A program made the translations under genes and the position numbers. DNA of 64,000 nucleotides from Thalassospira xianhensis MCCC 1A02616. Its GTDB lineage: Bacteria; Pseudomonadota; Alphaproteobacteria; Rhodospirillales; Thalassospiraceae. Numbering within the stretch: position 1 is the first letter of the stretch; the number at the start of each line of letters is the position of its first letter. A model generated the notes under the pieces. The model did not search any database, had not been told where the DNA came from, and worked only from the letters and a program-made list of their open reading frames with translations. The stretch covers positions 102,191 to 166,190 of the forward strand of contig NZ_JPWA01000007.1 of NCBI RefSeq assembly GCF_003326475.1, written 5' to 3'. Shown piece after piece: positions 1 through 8,791 of this stretch.

Positions 1-746
1 GACGCCTTGATCCTGAACTTGATGTTACGATTGTCCGGCCTGCCGATGATGGGCCGGACTGTCTTCCCGACGGTGTGAAGCTTGGCGATTTTGACGGCAT
101 TGCGTGGACCGGTTCGGCGCTTAATGCCTATATCGATGAAGATGCGGTTTTAAATCAATTACCCTTGGCCAAGGCAACGGTTGAATCCGGTGTGCCGGTA
201 TTTGGCAGTTGTTGGGGCATGCAGATCGTGGCCCGTGCCTTTGACGGCGAAGTCCGGGCATCGCCCAATGGGCGTGAAATCGGGGTCGGGCGCATGATCC
301 GCCTGAACCGCGCAGGGGTTGTGCATCCGATGTATCGCGGGAAATCGGTCTGTTTTTCGGCACTGACCGTGCATATGGACGAAGTATCGGTTCCACCCAA
401 GGGGGCCGTGGTTCTTGCGGGGAATGAGCACAGCCATATCCAGGCGCTTGCGATGGAAAATGACGGGCTGAAATTCTGGGGCGTGCAATACCATCCGGAA
501 TATACGCTGGCGGAACTTGCCGCGATTTTCCGGCGATACGGGCAGCGCCTGATTGATGCCGGATTGTTTGCCGATCAGGGAGCGCTTGAAAACATGGCGG
601 CAAACTGGATGGCGTTGCATCAGGACCCGGATCGACGCGATCTGGCATGGCAATACGGCATTGACAAAGATGCGCTGCTTTATGAACGCAGATTGCTGGA
701 ACTTGGTAACTGGCTGAAATATTCAGTCGGTAAAGTTGGCTGTTAA
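1..746 (+). CDS. class I glutamine amidotransferase-like protein (5' partial)
   Basis: The reading frame is open from base 3, so the gene begins outside the window; only its C-terminal 247 or so codons are seen. The nucleophile elbow GSCWGMQ (Cys codon at 210-212) and the HPE of VQYHPEY (His codon at 492-494) supply the Cys-His-Glu triad of class I glutamine amidotransferases, which release ammonia from glutamine. The family includes the GuaA glutaminase half and stand-alone GMP-synthase-like proteins that hydrolyse gamma-glutamyl bonds. No synthetase domain follows, so this is a stand-alone enzyme; its acceptor cannot be told. It ends in a 4-bp convergent overlap with the kinase gene on the other strand. 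Confidence 0.85.
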   Translation, partial: RLDPELDVTIVRPADDGPDCLPDGVKLGDFDGIAWTGSALNAYIDEDAVLNQLPLAKATVESGVPVFGSCWGMQIVARAFDGEVRASPNGREIGVGRMIRLNRAGVVHPMYRGKSVCFSALTVHMDEVSVPPKGAVVLAGNEHSHIQALAMENDGLKFWGVQYHPEYTLAELAAIFRRYGQRLIDAGLFADQGALENMAANWMALHQDPDRRDLAWQYGIDKDALLYERRLLELGNWLKYSVGKVGC

Positions 747-1693
747 ATCGTTTCTTTATAGGCGTTTAACGCACGTTCCTGAACCATTTTGCTGTCAAGA
801 TTCCAAACGGTTGTCCCGCGGGTTTCTGCGGTCAGGCTTGCCATTGCAAGGCCGGTGCCAATCGCAGCGTCAAAGCTGGTTTCCGATTTGCTGAAAGCCG
901 ACAAGAAGCCCGAATAAAACGCATCTCCGGCACCATTGACGTCAACGACCGTGGTTGGCAACGGACGCCAGAAAGCGATTTCGTGGTCATTGGCAGATAC
1001 GACACCCTTGGCACCCAGCGTGATGATAGTATGGGGAATACCATGATCACGCAGGACCTTGATCGCGGTTATCGCATCATCAATGTCGTTGATTTCAGTG
1101 CCGGATAAAATTTTTGCTTCGGCCCGATTGGCAATCAGGACATCCAGTTTGTTCAGAAGCGGTTTGAAGCGTGCCGACTTTGATGGGGATACTGTAGCCG
1201 CACAAAAGCGCGATGTGCCTTTCTGGTCGGCCAGCCAGATCAGGGTTTCGGTCGGTAGGTTGGCATCGACCAGCCACCACGGCCAGTTTTGAATATTTGC
1301 CAGTTGATAGGCCAAAAGGTCGCATGTCAGGTGGTCATATATTTCGGCATCCATTAGCCCAAGGGCCAGTTCACCGGTTTCGTCAAGAATGGCGGTATAG
1401 CCGGCGGTATGACCGCCGGGAATCTTGCGGATTTGCCGTGTATCAATACCGATTTCGGACAGGGACTGGATGATTTCGTCCCCGTCACCGTCTTCGCCAA
1501 CCGCGCCAAGCATCCCGACATTGCAGCCCAGCAGGCGCAGGTGAACCGCGATATTGCGACTGACACCACCCGGTTTGCGATGCAGGGTCCGCACAGGATT
1601 TGACGCTGCAGGCACGAATGTTTCCATGCATTGCAGGGTTCGGTCAAAATGGGCTGCACCAAGGCAAAGGATATTGCTGGCCGGGTTAATCAA
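743..1693 (-). CDS. PfkB-family carbohydrate/nucleoside kinase
   Basis: This is a ribokinase-fold sugar or nucleoside kinase. The N-terminal strand reads NILCLGAAHFD, a GGVSRNIA segment follows as in ribokinase and pseudouridine kinase, and the C-terminal signature VNGAGDAFYSGF carries the anion hole and catalytic Asp. The GGVSRNIA motif and the nucleoside-island setting make pseudouridine kinase one possibility, but no psuG (pseudouridine glycosidase) is visible, so the substrate is open. The start is uncertain. The frame is open back to a TTG at 1780, but the extra 29 residues look non-conserved, and the TTG at 1693 places the first beta strand at the usual distance. It lies downstream of and codirectional with the 5'-nucleotidase gene, 145 bp away with this start. 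Confidence 0.75.
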   Translation of the reverse strand: MINPASNILCLGAAHFDRTLQCMETFVPAASNPVRTLHRKPGGVSRNIAVHLRLLGCNVGMLGAVGEDGDGDEIIQSLSEIGIDTRQIRKIPGGHTAGYTAILDETGELALGLMDAEIYDHLTCDLLAYQLANIQNWPWWLVDANLPTETLIWLADQKGTSRFCAATVSPSKSARFKPLLNKLDVLIANRAEAKILSGTEINDIDDAITAIKVLRDHGIPHTIITLGAKGVVSANDHEIAFWRPLPTTVVDVNGAGDAFYSGFLSAFSKSETSFDAAIGTGLAMASLTAETRGTTVWNLDSKMVQERALNAYKETI

Positions 1694-1838
1694 GATGATG
1701 CTCTGTTTCTTATTGAACGGATCGTTGGGGACAGGTGCGAAGTCATAAGCTGCAGGGCCAACGCAACGCAAGCAAAACAAGAACGGCGATGCGCGAGATC
1801 ATCGTGCATCGCCCTAGGTCAAACCGGTTGGTTCGGGG

Positions 1839-3434
1839 TTATTTCATCATGATGCGATCATGGGTTGCCGGGGTCATCGGCGAGTTCATGCCGATATATT
1901 CCGCAACAGCCTGTTCAAGGTTCGGGCCGAAATCGTAGACATCGGTCGCATTATCACGGAACAGGGCATAACCGTCCCCGCCATTGCGCATGAAATCGTT
2001 CGATACGACGCCATACATTTTGGCCGGATCAATCGGAGCGAGAGTACCGCCTTCATTGACCATGACGTTAGATACGCGCGACCCGACGGGTGCGTTAAGG
2101 TCCAGATCAAATTTCAGGCCCGAAACCTGCGGGAACTGGCCTTTGCCTTCGGACACCAGTGAAACGCCATGTTCAAGGGACGCCACGACATCGGCACCTG
2201 ACAGTTTGAAGGTCGCTAGGGCGTTCTGGAACGGCAGAACCGTCAGGACTTCGCCCATTGTCACGGTGCCTTCGTCAATGCTGGCACGGATGCCGCCGCC
2301 ATTCTGGATGGCGATTTGGTAACCCTCGCCAGCTTTCCACAGCATCGCATCGGCAATCAGAGAGCCCATGGCGCATTCCATCGCGCGGCAGGTTTCGCGA
2401 GATCCATCGGCGGCGGTCGTGAAGCTGCCGACTTCGATGGTGCGGACCGCATCGACCGCACCGCTGACTTCGGCGATTTTCGCCAGAACATCTTCGGCAG
2501 GTTTGATACTGGCATCAAGGGTGATTGGCTCGCCCGACCATGCTTTGGCAACGCCGTCGTCATCAAAGGTGACCTCAAGCGCGCCGAGATACCTGCTATA
2601 GGCGTAGGCCTGAACAACCAGAACAGGTTTGCCATCCGGTGCGGTTTCAACAACCGGGTAGGGATAGTCCGCCTTTTCATTGGTGTTCGAAAATAGCTGG
2701 TTATCGTGGCCGCCGACGATGACGTCGACGCCGCTGACGGTCTTGGCCAGTTCAAAATCCTTGTAAGACCCGGAATGGCTCATCACGATGATTTTGTTGA
2801 TGCCCTTCAGGCGCAGACGGGCAACGGAATAGCGCAGCGCCATTTCGGAATCAGTGATGCTGACATGGTCGCCAGGGCTTGAAATATCCGGGGTTTCTTC
2901 GGTGGTGATGCCGATCAGGCCGATTTTCTCGCCCCCGACCTCGACGATGGTGTCGGGCTTGATGAAACCTTCAAGGCCGGAACCGCCAAGTGGTTTAACG
3001 TTGGCCGACAGGACCGGAATTTTGCTCGCCTTGATGAAGGCGGCAAGAACATCGGGACCATCGTCAAATTCGTGGTTGCCAATCGTCATGGCATCATAAC
3101 CCGCCATTGCCATCAGTTCGGCGGTCAGTTTGCCCTTGTAGGTCGAATAATAAAGCGACCCTTGGAACTGATCTCCGCCGTCCAGAACAAGGACATTTCC
3201 ACCCATGGCCCGGTTGTCGCGAATAGCGGTTGCCAAACGGGCATAGCCACCAAAGCATTTGCCTTCGGTTTCGTCTTCAGCACTGCAGCTGTTGTTATAT
3301 TTGGTAACCGATTCAACGCGGTCGTGAACGTCGTTGGTATGGAGGATGCGCAGATCATAATCCGCAAGTGCCGAACCGGCACCGAAAGTCAGCACTGTAC
3401 AGGCCGAAAGAAGCCCGGCAATTTTCCGTTTCAT
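1839..3434 (-). CDS. periplasmic 5'-nucleotidase / metallophosphatase (UshA type)
   Basis: The protein has 531 residues. A signal peptide (about residues 1-24, ending in SALA) sends it to the periplasm. The calcineurin-like metallophosphatase domain shows all metal-binding blocks in order: ILHTNDVHD, DGGDQFQG, GNHEFDDG, VMSHSG and GGHDNQ. The C-terminal 5'-nucleotidase domain has the substrate-binding NGGGIR motif. Members hydrolyse nucleoside 5'-monophosphates, and some also 2',3'-cyclic nucleotides or UDP-sugars, to free nucleosides and phosphate. Its position, divergent from a nucleoside ABC importer and phosphorylase operon, fits a role in producing nucleosides for uptake. It might instead be a 2',3'-cyclic phosphodiesterase, since motifs do not separate the subtypes. 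Confidence 0.9.
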   Translation of the reverse strand: MKRKIAGLLSACTVLTFGAGSALADYDLRILHTNDVHDRVESVTKYNNSCSAEDETEGKCFGGYARLATAIRDNRAMGGNVLVLDGGDQFQGSLYYSTYKGKLTAELMAMAGYDAMTIGNHEFDDGPDVLAAFIKASKIPVLSANVKPLGGSGLEGFIKPDTIVEVGGEKIGLIGITTEETPDISSPGDHVSITDSEMALRYSVARLRLKGINKIIVMSHSGSYKDFELAKTVSGVDVIVGGHDNQLFSNTNEKADYPYPVVETAPDGKPVLVVQAYAYSRYLGALEVTFDDDGVAKAWSGEPITLDASIKPAEDVLAKIAEVSGAVDAVRTIEVGSFTTAADGSRETCRAMECAMGSLIADAMLWKAGEGYQIAIQNGGGIRASIDEGTVTMGEVLTVLPFQNALATFKLSGADVVASLEHGVSLVSEGKGQFPQVSGLKFDLDLNAPVGSRVSNVMVNEGGTLAPIDPAKMYGVVSNDFMRNGGDGYALFRDNATDVYDFGPNLEQAVAEYIGMNSPMTPATHDRIMMK

Positions 3435-4034
3435 TTTTTATCTCCGAACAAGCCGTTGCACCGGGATCCCTCGACCCGGTATGGTATGAAAAGTCAAATC
3501 CCTGAACGCACGCGATCCTAGCATTAAAATTCCGGCGGGGGTACGCCCGGTTGATGACTGGGCGGTTAAATTGTCGATCCGCACCAGGGCGATGGAGGAA
3601 GGCATTTTCATTGCAATGCAGAATCGGACGCCTTTGTTCGTGGGGCAACAGTCGGGATTACAGAAATGGCGCGCGGCGGGATTATGAAATTCTTCGAGAA
3701 ATAGTATCGGCAGCGGTTGGAATGTCAGCATTTTCTAATGCGTGAAAAACTAAGGGAAACCCCGCAGATAGACGGTAAAAAGGCAAGCCGGGGTAGAATG
3801 AATTCTGACCGAATGGACAGGTTTTGTATCAATGGTTCGTGCTCTGCTATTTACAGAGCACTGTATTTTGTAGTTACCATAGGCGTTCTGCAGCAGAGAC
3901 GCACAAGAGCATACCGGCATCCGGGGCAAAAAAAGCGGCACTGCTGCATGAAACACTTTTTCGATGAGGGAGTCCTGCCGGTTAAGGGCACTGGTGGGAT
4001 ATAAAAGAGAATCAAGCAATAGAAGGGCATCGGA
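3435..4034. promoter_or_regulatory. 600-bp divergent intergenic region of the nucleoside island
   Basis: This gap separates the 5'-nucleotidase gene (minus) from the importer operon (plus). I find no credible gene: open frames here have no family motif and lie antisense or out of frame. It must hold both promoters. The only clear structure is the inverted repeat at 3839-3861. No confident -35/-10 pair could be fixed by eye. Confidence 0.5.
3839..3861. promoter_or_regulatory. inverted repeat, candidate operator of the nucleoside operon
   Basis: A perfect 8-bp inverted repeat, GTGCTCTG-N7-CAGAGCAC, lies 174 bp before the first binding-protein gene and about 400 bp before the divergent 5'-nucleotidase gene. 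No T-run follows, so it is not a typical terminator. Symmetry and position suggest a dimeric regulator's site, but no regulator of this island lies in the window and the site is unproven. Confidence 0.4.
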
Positions 4035-5030
4035 ATGAAAAAGCTTCTGACCACCATGGTCGCGGCTGTTGCATGCTATGCAGGTGTAGCGAGCGCAGCA
4101 GAAATCAAACCGGCAGTCGTTTATGATCTGGGCGGTCGTTTTGACCGTTCGTTTAACCAGGGCGCATATAACGGTGCCGAGAAATACAAGGCCGACACCG
4201 GGACCGAGTATCGCGATTTCGAAATCCAGAACGATTCGCAGCGCGAACAGGCCATGCGCAACTTCGCACGCCGTGGTATGAACCCGATTGTCGCAATCGG
4301 CTTCTCGCAGGCGTCCGCCCTTGAGAAAGTTGCAACCGAATTCCCCGACACCAAGTTCACGATCGTTGACATGGTTGTTGACCTGCCGAACGTTCAGTCG
4401 GTGGTTTTCAAGGAACATGAAGGATCGTTCCTTGTTGGCGTTCTCGCGGCAATGGCATCGGAAACCGGCAAGGTCGGCTTCATCGGAGGCATGGACATTC
4501 CGCTGATCCGTAAATTTGCCTGTGGCTATGCGCAGGGTGTTAAACACGCCAATGCCGATGCCGAAGTATTCCAGAACATGACCGGCACCACCGGTGCGGC
4601 CTGGAATGACCCGGTTAAAGGTGGCGAGCTTGCGAAATCGCAGTTCGACCGTGGTGCGGACGTTGTCTATCACGCGGCTGGCGGCACCGGTGTTGGTGTT
4701 CTGCAGGCGGCGGCGGATGCCGGAAAGCTTGGTATCGGCGTTGACTCCAATCAGAATGCCCTGCATCCAGGTTCGGTTCTGACCTCTATGCTCAAGCGTG
4801 TTGATGTTGCGGTTTACGAAGCGTTCGAAGCTGCTGCCAACGACACATGGGAACCGGGTGTGACTGTTCTTGGCCTTGCAGAAGGCGGTGTTGACTGGGC
4901 GCTTGACGAGAATAACGAGAAACTCATCACCGACGACATGAAAGCGGCTGTTGCCAAGGCCAAGGAAGAAATCATTTCCGGCAGCCTTGAAGTCCATGAT
5001 TACATGAGCGACAGCGCCTGCCCGATGTAA
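4035..5030 (+). CDS. BMP-family nucleoside ABC transporter binding protein, copy 1
   Basis: The 331-residue protein starts with a signal peptide (about 1-21, ending in GVASA) and continues as a Bmp/PnrA (Med) lipoprotein-family domain, here without a lipobox Cys, so it should be free in the periplasm. Family hallmarks include the ligand-loop GGRFDRSFNQ, the TIVDMVVD strand and GGTGVGVLQAAADAG. Homologues bind purine and pyrimidine nucleosides and hand them to a two-permease ABC importer, whose genes follow directly. A second, closely similar copy lies downstream of the permeases. The start ATG has GAAGGG upstream. Confidence 0.9.
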   Translation: MKKLLTTMVAAVACYAGVASAAEIKPAVVYDLGGRFDRSFNQGAYNGAEKYKADTGTEYRDFEIQNDSQREQAMRNFARRGMNPIVAIGFSQASALEKVATEFPDTKFTIVDMVVDLPNVQSVVFKEHEGSFLVGVLAAMASETGKVGFIGGMDIPLIRKFACGYAQGVKHANADAEVFQNMTGTTGAAWNDPVKGGELAKSQFDRGADVVYHAAGGTGVGVLQAAADAGKLGIGVDSNQNALHPGSVLTSMLKRVDVAVYEAFEAAANDTWEPGVTVLGLAEGGVDWALDENNEKLITDDMKAAVAKAKEEIISGSLEVHDYMSDSACPM

Positions 5031-5058
5031 GGCAGGACGAACAAACCGGGGATTTGTA

Positions 5059-6654
5059 GTGTCGGATACGATGCATCAAATGCACGGCGCCGGGGAGACC
5101 GGTGCCGTGCAGCCCGCTATTGAACTGCGCGGTATAGACAAGCGGTTCGGTGCGGTACACGCGAATAAATCAATCGATCTGAAAGTTGAAAAGGGTACGA
5201 TTCACGGCATCGTCGGGGAAAACGGTGCGGGGAAATCGACCCTGATGAGTATTCTGTATGGCTTTTATCAGGCTGATGCAGGCACCATCCATGTCGATGG
5301 CAGGCTTTGCGATATCAAGGGATCGGAAGACGCCATTGCGGTCGGGATCGGCATGGTCCATCAGCACTTCATGTTGGTTGAACCTTTCACGGTGCTTGAA
5401 AACGTTATTCTGGGTGTCGAGGGTGGGGCGATCCTGCGCGAGGGTGTAGACAAGGCCCGCGAGGAGCTCAGACGTCTGGAGCGTGAATATTCGCTCGACG
5501 TTAATCCCGATGCCATTGTTGGTGATCTCTCTGTCGGCTTGCAGCAGCGCATTGAAATTCTGAAGGCCCTATATCGCGGGGCCGAAATCCTTATTCTTGA
5601 CGAACCGACGGGTGTTTTGACCCCGCAGGAAGCCGACCATCTGTTCCGCATTCTTGAAACCCTGAAACAGCAGGGAAAAACCGTTGTTCTGATCACGCAT
5701 AAACTGCGTGAGATCATGGCGGCAACGGACAATGTTTCCGTTATGCGCCAGGGCGAAATGGTGGCCCATCGCAAAACGGCAGAAACCAGCCCCGAAGAAC
5801 TTTCCGAACTGATGGTTGGCCGCAAGGTGCTTTTGCGCCTTGAAAAGGGTGAAGCCGCACCGGCGGCGACGGTTCTTGAGGTCGATAATCTGTGCGTTGA
5901 AACATCGCAGGGTGTGCGCAAGGTCAAGAATGCCAGCTTTAGCGTGCGCGCCGGCGAGATCGTCGGCATTGCCGGGGTTTCCGGCAACGGGCAAAGTGAA
6001 CTTCTTGAAGCGCTTGGCGGAATCCGAGCAGTAACCGAGGGACAGGTCCTGTTAAACGGGCTGGATGTGACACCCGGTCGCGGTGTTGATGCCGCCGAGC
6101 TGCGCAAACGTGGTGTCGCCCATGTGCCAGAAGATCGCCATCGTATGGCAATGGTGACGTCATTTTCGGCCAAAGAGGCCGCTATCCTAGGTTACGAGGA
6201 TGACGCGACCTATCAGAAGGGCATTTTCCTGAACTGGCATGCGATTTCCGATGCGACCGAACATATGATGTCGGAATTCGACGTGCGGCCAAATGATCCT
6301 GATCTGAAAGCCGCCAATTTTTCCGGCGGCAACCAGCAGAAGCTGGTTCTGGCGCGTGAAATCATGCGTGATCCGGAACTTCTTCTGGTCGGTCAGCCAA
6401 CGCGTGGGGTCGATATCGGTGCCATCGAATTCATTCACAAACGTATTGTTGCGATGCGCGATGCTGGCAAGGCCGTCCTGCTGGTATCCGTCGAACTGGA
6501 CGAAATCATGTCTCTTGCCGACCGCATACTGGTGATGTGTGATGGTTCCATCATCGGTGAAGTTTCTGCTGCCGAAGCAAATGAACGGGTCCTTGGCCTG
6601 ATGATGGCCGGGGTTGACCCCCATGAAGCCAAAGCCGCGGAGGGCAGTGCATGA
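5059..6654 (+). CDS. nucleoside ABC transporter ATP-binding protein (two ABC domains)
   Basis: The 531-residue protein carries two fused ABC ATPase domains, as in nucleoside, ribose and simple-sugar importers. Domain 1 has Walker A GENGAGKST (about residues 53-61), signature LSVGLQQR and Walker B LILDEPT. Domain 2 has the usual degenerate halves: GVSGNGQSE at the Walker A position, FSGGNQQK as signature and LLVGQPTRG with Gln in place of the catalytic Glu. This asymmetry is normal for the family. Translation starts at a GTG 28 bp after the binding-protein gene. The stop overlaps the permease start by ATGA, which points to translational coupling in one operon. Confidence 0.93.
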   Translation: MSDTMHQMHGAGETGAVQPAIELRGIDKRFGAVHANKSIDLKVEKGTIHGIVGENGAGKSTLMSILYGFYQADAGTIHVDGRLCDIKGSEDAIAVGIGMVHQHFMLVEPFTVLENVILGVEGGAILREGVDKAREELRRLEREYSLDVNPDAIVGDLSVGLQQRIEILKALYRGAEILILDEPTGVLTPQEADHLFRILETLKQQGKTVVLITHKLREIMAATDNVSVMRQGEMVAHRKTAETSPEELSELMVGRKVLLRLEKGEAAPAATVLEVDNLCVETSQGVRKVKNASFSVRAGEIVGIAGVSGNGQSELLEALGGIRAVTEGQVLLNGLDVTPGRGVDAAELRKRGVAHVPEDRHRMAMVTSFSAKEAAILGYEDDATYQKGIFLNWHAISDATEHMMSEFDVRPNDPDLKAANFSGGNQQKLVLAREIMRDPELLLVGQPTRGVDIGAIEFIHKRIVAMRDAGKAVLLVSVELDEIMSLADRILVMCDGSIIGEVSAAEANERVLGLMMAGVDPHEAKAAEGSA

Positions 6655-7769
6655 GTGATACCGTTCAACTGCCGCGCTGGATTGATGTTGGCGCGTTGCC
6701 GCTGCTCAACCTTCTGCTGGCTCTGATTGTTTCGGGGCTTGTGGTTCTGGCGATTGGCGAAAGTCCGACGCAAGTTGTTGAAATCCTGCTTTATGGCGCG
6801 TTCGGTTATGAAGAGGCGTGGGGTTATACACTTTATTACACCACCAACTTCATCTTTACCGGTCTGGCATTTGCCGTGGCATTCCATTGCGGTCTGTTTA
6901 ATATCGGTGCCGAGGGGCAGGCCTATGTCGGGGGGCTTGGTGTTGTTCTGGCGGCCCTTTATCTTGATTTCCTGCCATTCCCGATCATGCTGATTGTTGC
7001 CATTCTCGCCGCGGCAGTTTTCGGTGCGGCTTGGGCTTATATACCGGCCTATTTACAGGCACGTCGCGGGTCGCATGTCGTGATCACCACGATCATGTTC
7101 AATTTCATTGCATCGTCGCTGATGGTTTATCTGCTTGTCAATGTTCTGCGTCCGCAGGGATCGATGACCCCGGAAAGCGAACAGATTGCCGAACATCTGC
7201 GTCTGCCGTTCATCCATGATATCGCGGCAGGCCTTGGTCTGGAGATGGCAAGCAGTCCGCTGAACCTGTCGTTCGTATACGCGCTTGTCTGCAGCGTTCT
7301 GGTGTGGCTGTTTATCTGGCATACAAGATGGGGCTATGCGATCCGCACGGTTGGGGCCAATGCTGTTGCCGCGACCTATGCCGGGATCGAACCAGGGCGT
7401 TATATCATCATGGCGATGATGATTTCAGGCGCGCTTTCGGCCTTTATGGCACTTAACGAAGTGATGGGTGTTCAACACCGGTTGCTGATCGATTTTACAG
7501 CTGGTTACGGCTTTGTCGGGATCGCTGTAGCCCTGATGGGGCGTAATCATCCGTTTGGCATTTTCCTGGCGGCATTGCTGTTTGGGATGCTGTATCAGGG
7601 CGGGGCGGAGCTGAGCTTTGAAATTCCGACGATTTCGAATGACATGGTCGTGGTTATTCAGGGGCTTGTGATCCTGTTCACCGGCGCGATGGAACACATG
7701 TTCCGTCCGCGTGTGACCCGGATTTATACAGCGTGGCATTTGCGCCGTCGTGCGCAGGAGGCAGCATAA
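6651..7769 (+). CDS. nucleoside ABC transporter permease 1
   Basis: This 372-residue inner-membrane protein of the BPD_transp_2 family has many hydrophobic segments. It contains the family motif FNIGAEGQAYVGGLG and the later VGIAVALMGRNHP segment. It resembles the first permease (YufP/NupB type) of BMP-dependent nucleoside importers. It overlaps the ATPase gene by 4 bp and the next permease by one base (TAATG), so the subunits are probably made together. It should pair with the second permease to form the channel through which nucleosides enter. Confidence 0.9.
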   Translation: MSDTVQLPRWIDVGALPLLNLLLALIVSGLVVLAIGESPTQVVEILLYGAFGYEEAWGYTLYYTTNFIFTGLAFAVAFHCGLFNIGAEGQAYVGGLGVVLAALYLDFLPFPIMLIVAILAAAVFGAAWAYIPAYLQARRGSHVVITTIMFNFIASSLMVYLLVNVLRPQGSMTPESEQIAEHLRLPFIHDIAAGLGLEMASSPLNLSFVYALVCSVLVWLFIWHTRWGYAIRTVGANAVAATYAGIEPGRYIIMAMMISGALSAFMALNEVMGVQHRLLIDFTAGYGFVGIAVALMGRNHPFGIFLAALLFGMLYQGGAELSFEIPTISNDMVVVIQGLVILFTGAMEHMFRPRVTRIYTAWHLRRRAQEAA

Positions 7770-8740
7770 TGGATAATTTTGAATTGGTTATCCTGCTTCT
7801 GGATGCGACGCTTCGGACATCGACCCCGCTTATTCTTGCCGCACTGGCCGGGATGTTTTCGGAGCGATCCGGCACGATTAACCTTGCACTTGAAGGCATG
7901 ATGCTGGGCGGAGCGTTTTCAGCCGCAGCTGTCGCTTATTATGTTGGAAATCCATGGATCGGGTTGCTAGCAGCAATCGGAACCACGATCTGCCTTTCGC
8001 TTTTGCATGGTTTTGCCTGCATCACGCATAAGGGCAATCAGGTCGTATCGGGGATGGCAATCAATATTCTAATGTCGGGTCTGACGGCATTGGTCGGGAT
8101 TGCGCTGTTTGCGCAGGGCGGCAAGACGCCATCGCTTGATCATGGATCGCGGTTCCAGCCGATCACCTTGCCCGGTGCGGATGCCGTTGCCGATGTCCCG
8201 GTTTTGGGATCGATATATTCGGAGTTACTTAGCGGTCATAACATTCTTGTTTATGTTGCGTTTCTGGCAGTTCCGGCGGCTTGGTGGGTGATGTATCGCA
8301 CACGTTTCGGCCTACGTCTGCGGGCGGTTGGTGAGAATCCCGGCGCGGTTGATACAGCTGGTATTGGTGTTGTCGCCATGCGTTACCGTGCGGTGATGTG
8401 CAGTGGTGTTCTTGTCGGCATGTCTGGTGCGTATCTTTCGACCGCGCAGGGGGCGTCCTTCCTTCAGGATATGACGGCGGGCAAGGGCTATATCGCACTA
8501 GCCGCGATGGTGTTTGGTAAGTGGCGGCCTTTCCCGGCATTGTTTGCCTGTTTGCTGTTTGGGTTCCTTGATGCTGCGGCAACCCGCATGCAGGGTGTTA
8601 TCCTGCCGGGGATCGGCGAGGTGCCGGTGCAACTGGTGCAGGCATTGCCCTATGTTTTGACGGTGGTCCTGCTGGCGGGCTTTATTGGCCGTGCCACGCC
8701 GCCAAAATCGCTTGGTCGTCCGTATGTGAAGGAACGCTGA
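7769..8740 (+). CDS. nucleoside ABC transporter permease 2
   Basis: This is the second BPD_transp_2 permease, 323 residues. The ATG at 7769 is preferred over an upstream in-frame codon because AGGAGG lies at 7756-7761 and the start overlaps the previous stop. The family segment ERSGTINLALEGMMLGGA lies near the N-terminus, and GYIALAAMVFGKW follows in the C-terminal half. It is shorter than permease 1, as is usual for the pair. Its stop codon lies inside the left arm of a 15-bp hairpin. Confidence 0.9.
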   Translation: MDNFELVILLLDATLRTSTPLILAALAGMFSERSGTINLALEGMMLGGAFSAAAVAYYVGNPWIGLLAAIGTTICLSLLHGFACITHKGNQVVSGMAINILMSGLTALVGIALFAQGGKTPSLDHGSRFQPITLPGADAVADVPVLGSIYSELLSGHNILVYVAFLAVPAAWWVMYRTRFGLRLRAVGENPGAVDTAGIGVVAMRYRAVMCSGVLVGMSGAYLSTAQGASFLQDMTAGKGYIALAAMVFGKWRPFPALFACLLFGFLDAAATRMQGVILPGIGEVPVQLVQALPYVLTVVLLAGFIGRATPPKSLGRPYVKER

Positions 8741-8762
8741 TCGCGTCGCGATCAGCGTTCCT
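8730..8762 (+). repeat. 15-bp perfect hairpin between permease 2 and binding protein 2
   Basis: Two perfect 15-bp arms (8730-8744 and 8748-8762) enclose the 3-nt loop GTC. The hairpin spans the permease stop codon (8738-8740) and ends 30 bp before the next start. No T-run follows, so it probably does not terminate efficiently. An mRNA-stabilising or processing stem that lets the downstream binding protein be made at a different level is the likelier role; this is inference. Confidence 0.75.
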
Positions 8763-8791
8763 ATCAGGCATATCTGGCAAACGAGGCTGTG

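Noticed and set aside
3750..4997. Long minus-strand open frame antisense to the first binding-protein gene
   Set aside because: It lies opposite a clear BMP-family gene, has Cys/His/Asn-rich composition and no family motif. It is a shadow of the real frame.
5361..6173. 270-codon minus-strand frame opposite the nucleoside ATPase gene
   Set aside because: Arg/Ser-rich shadow translation of an ABC gene. No domain seen.
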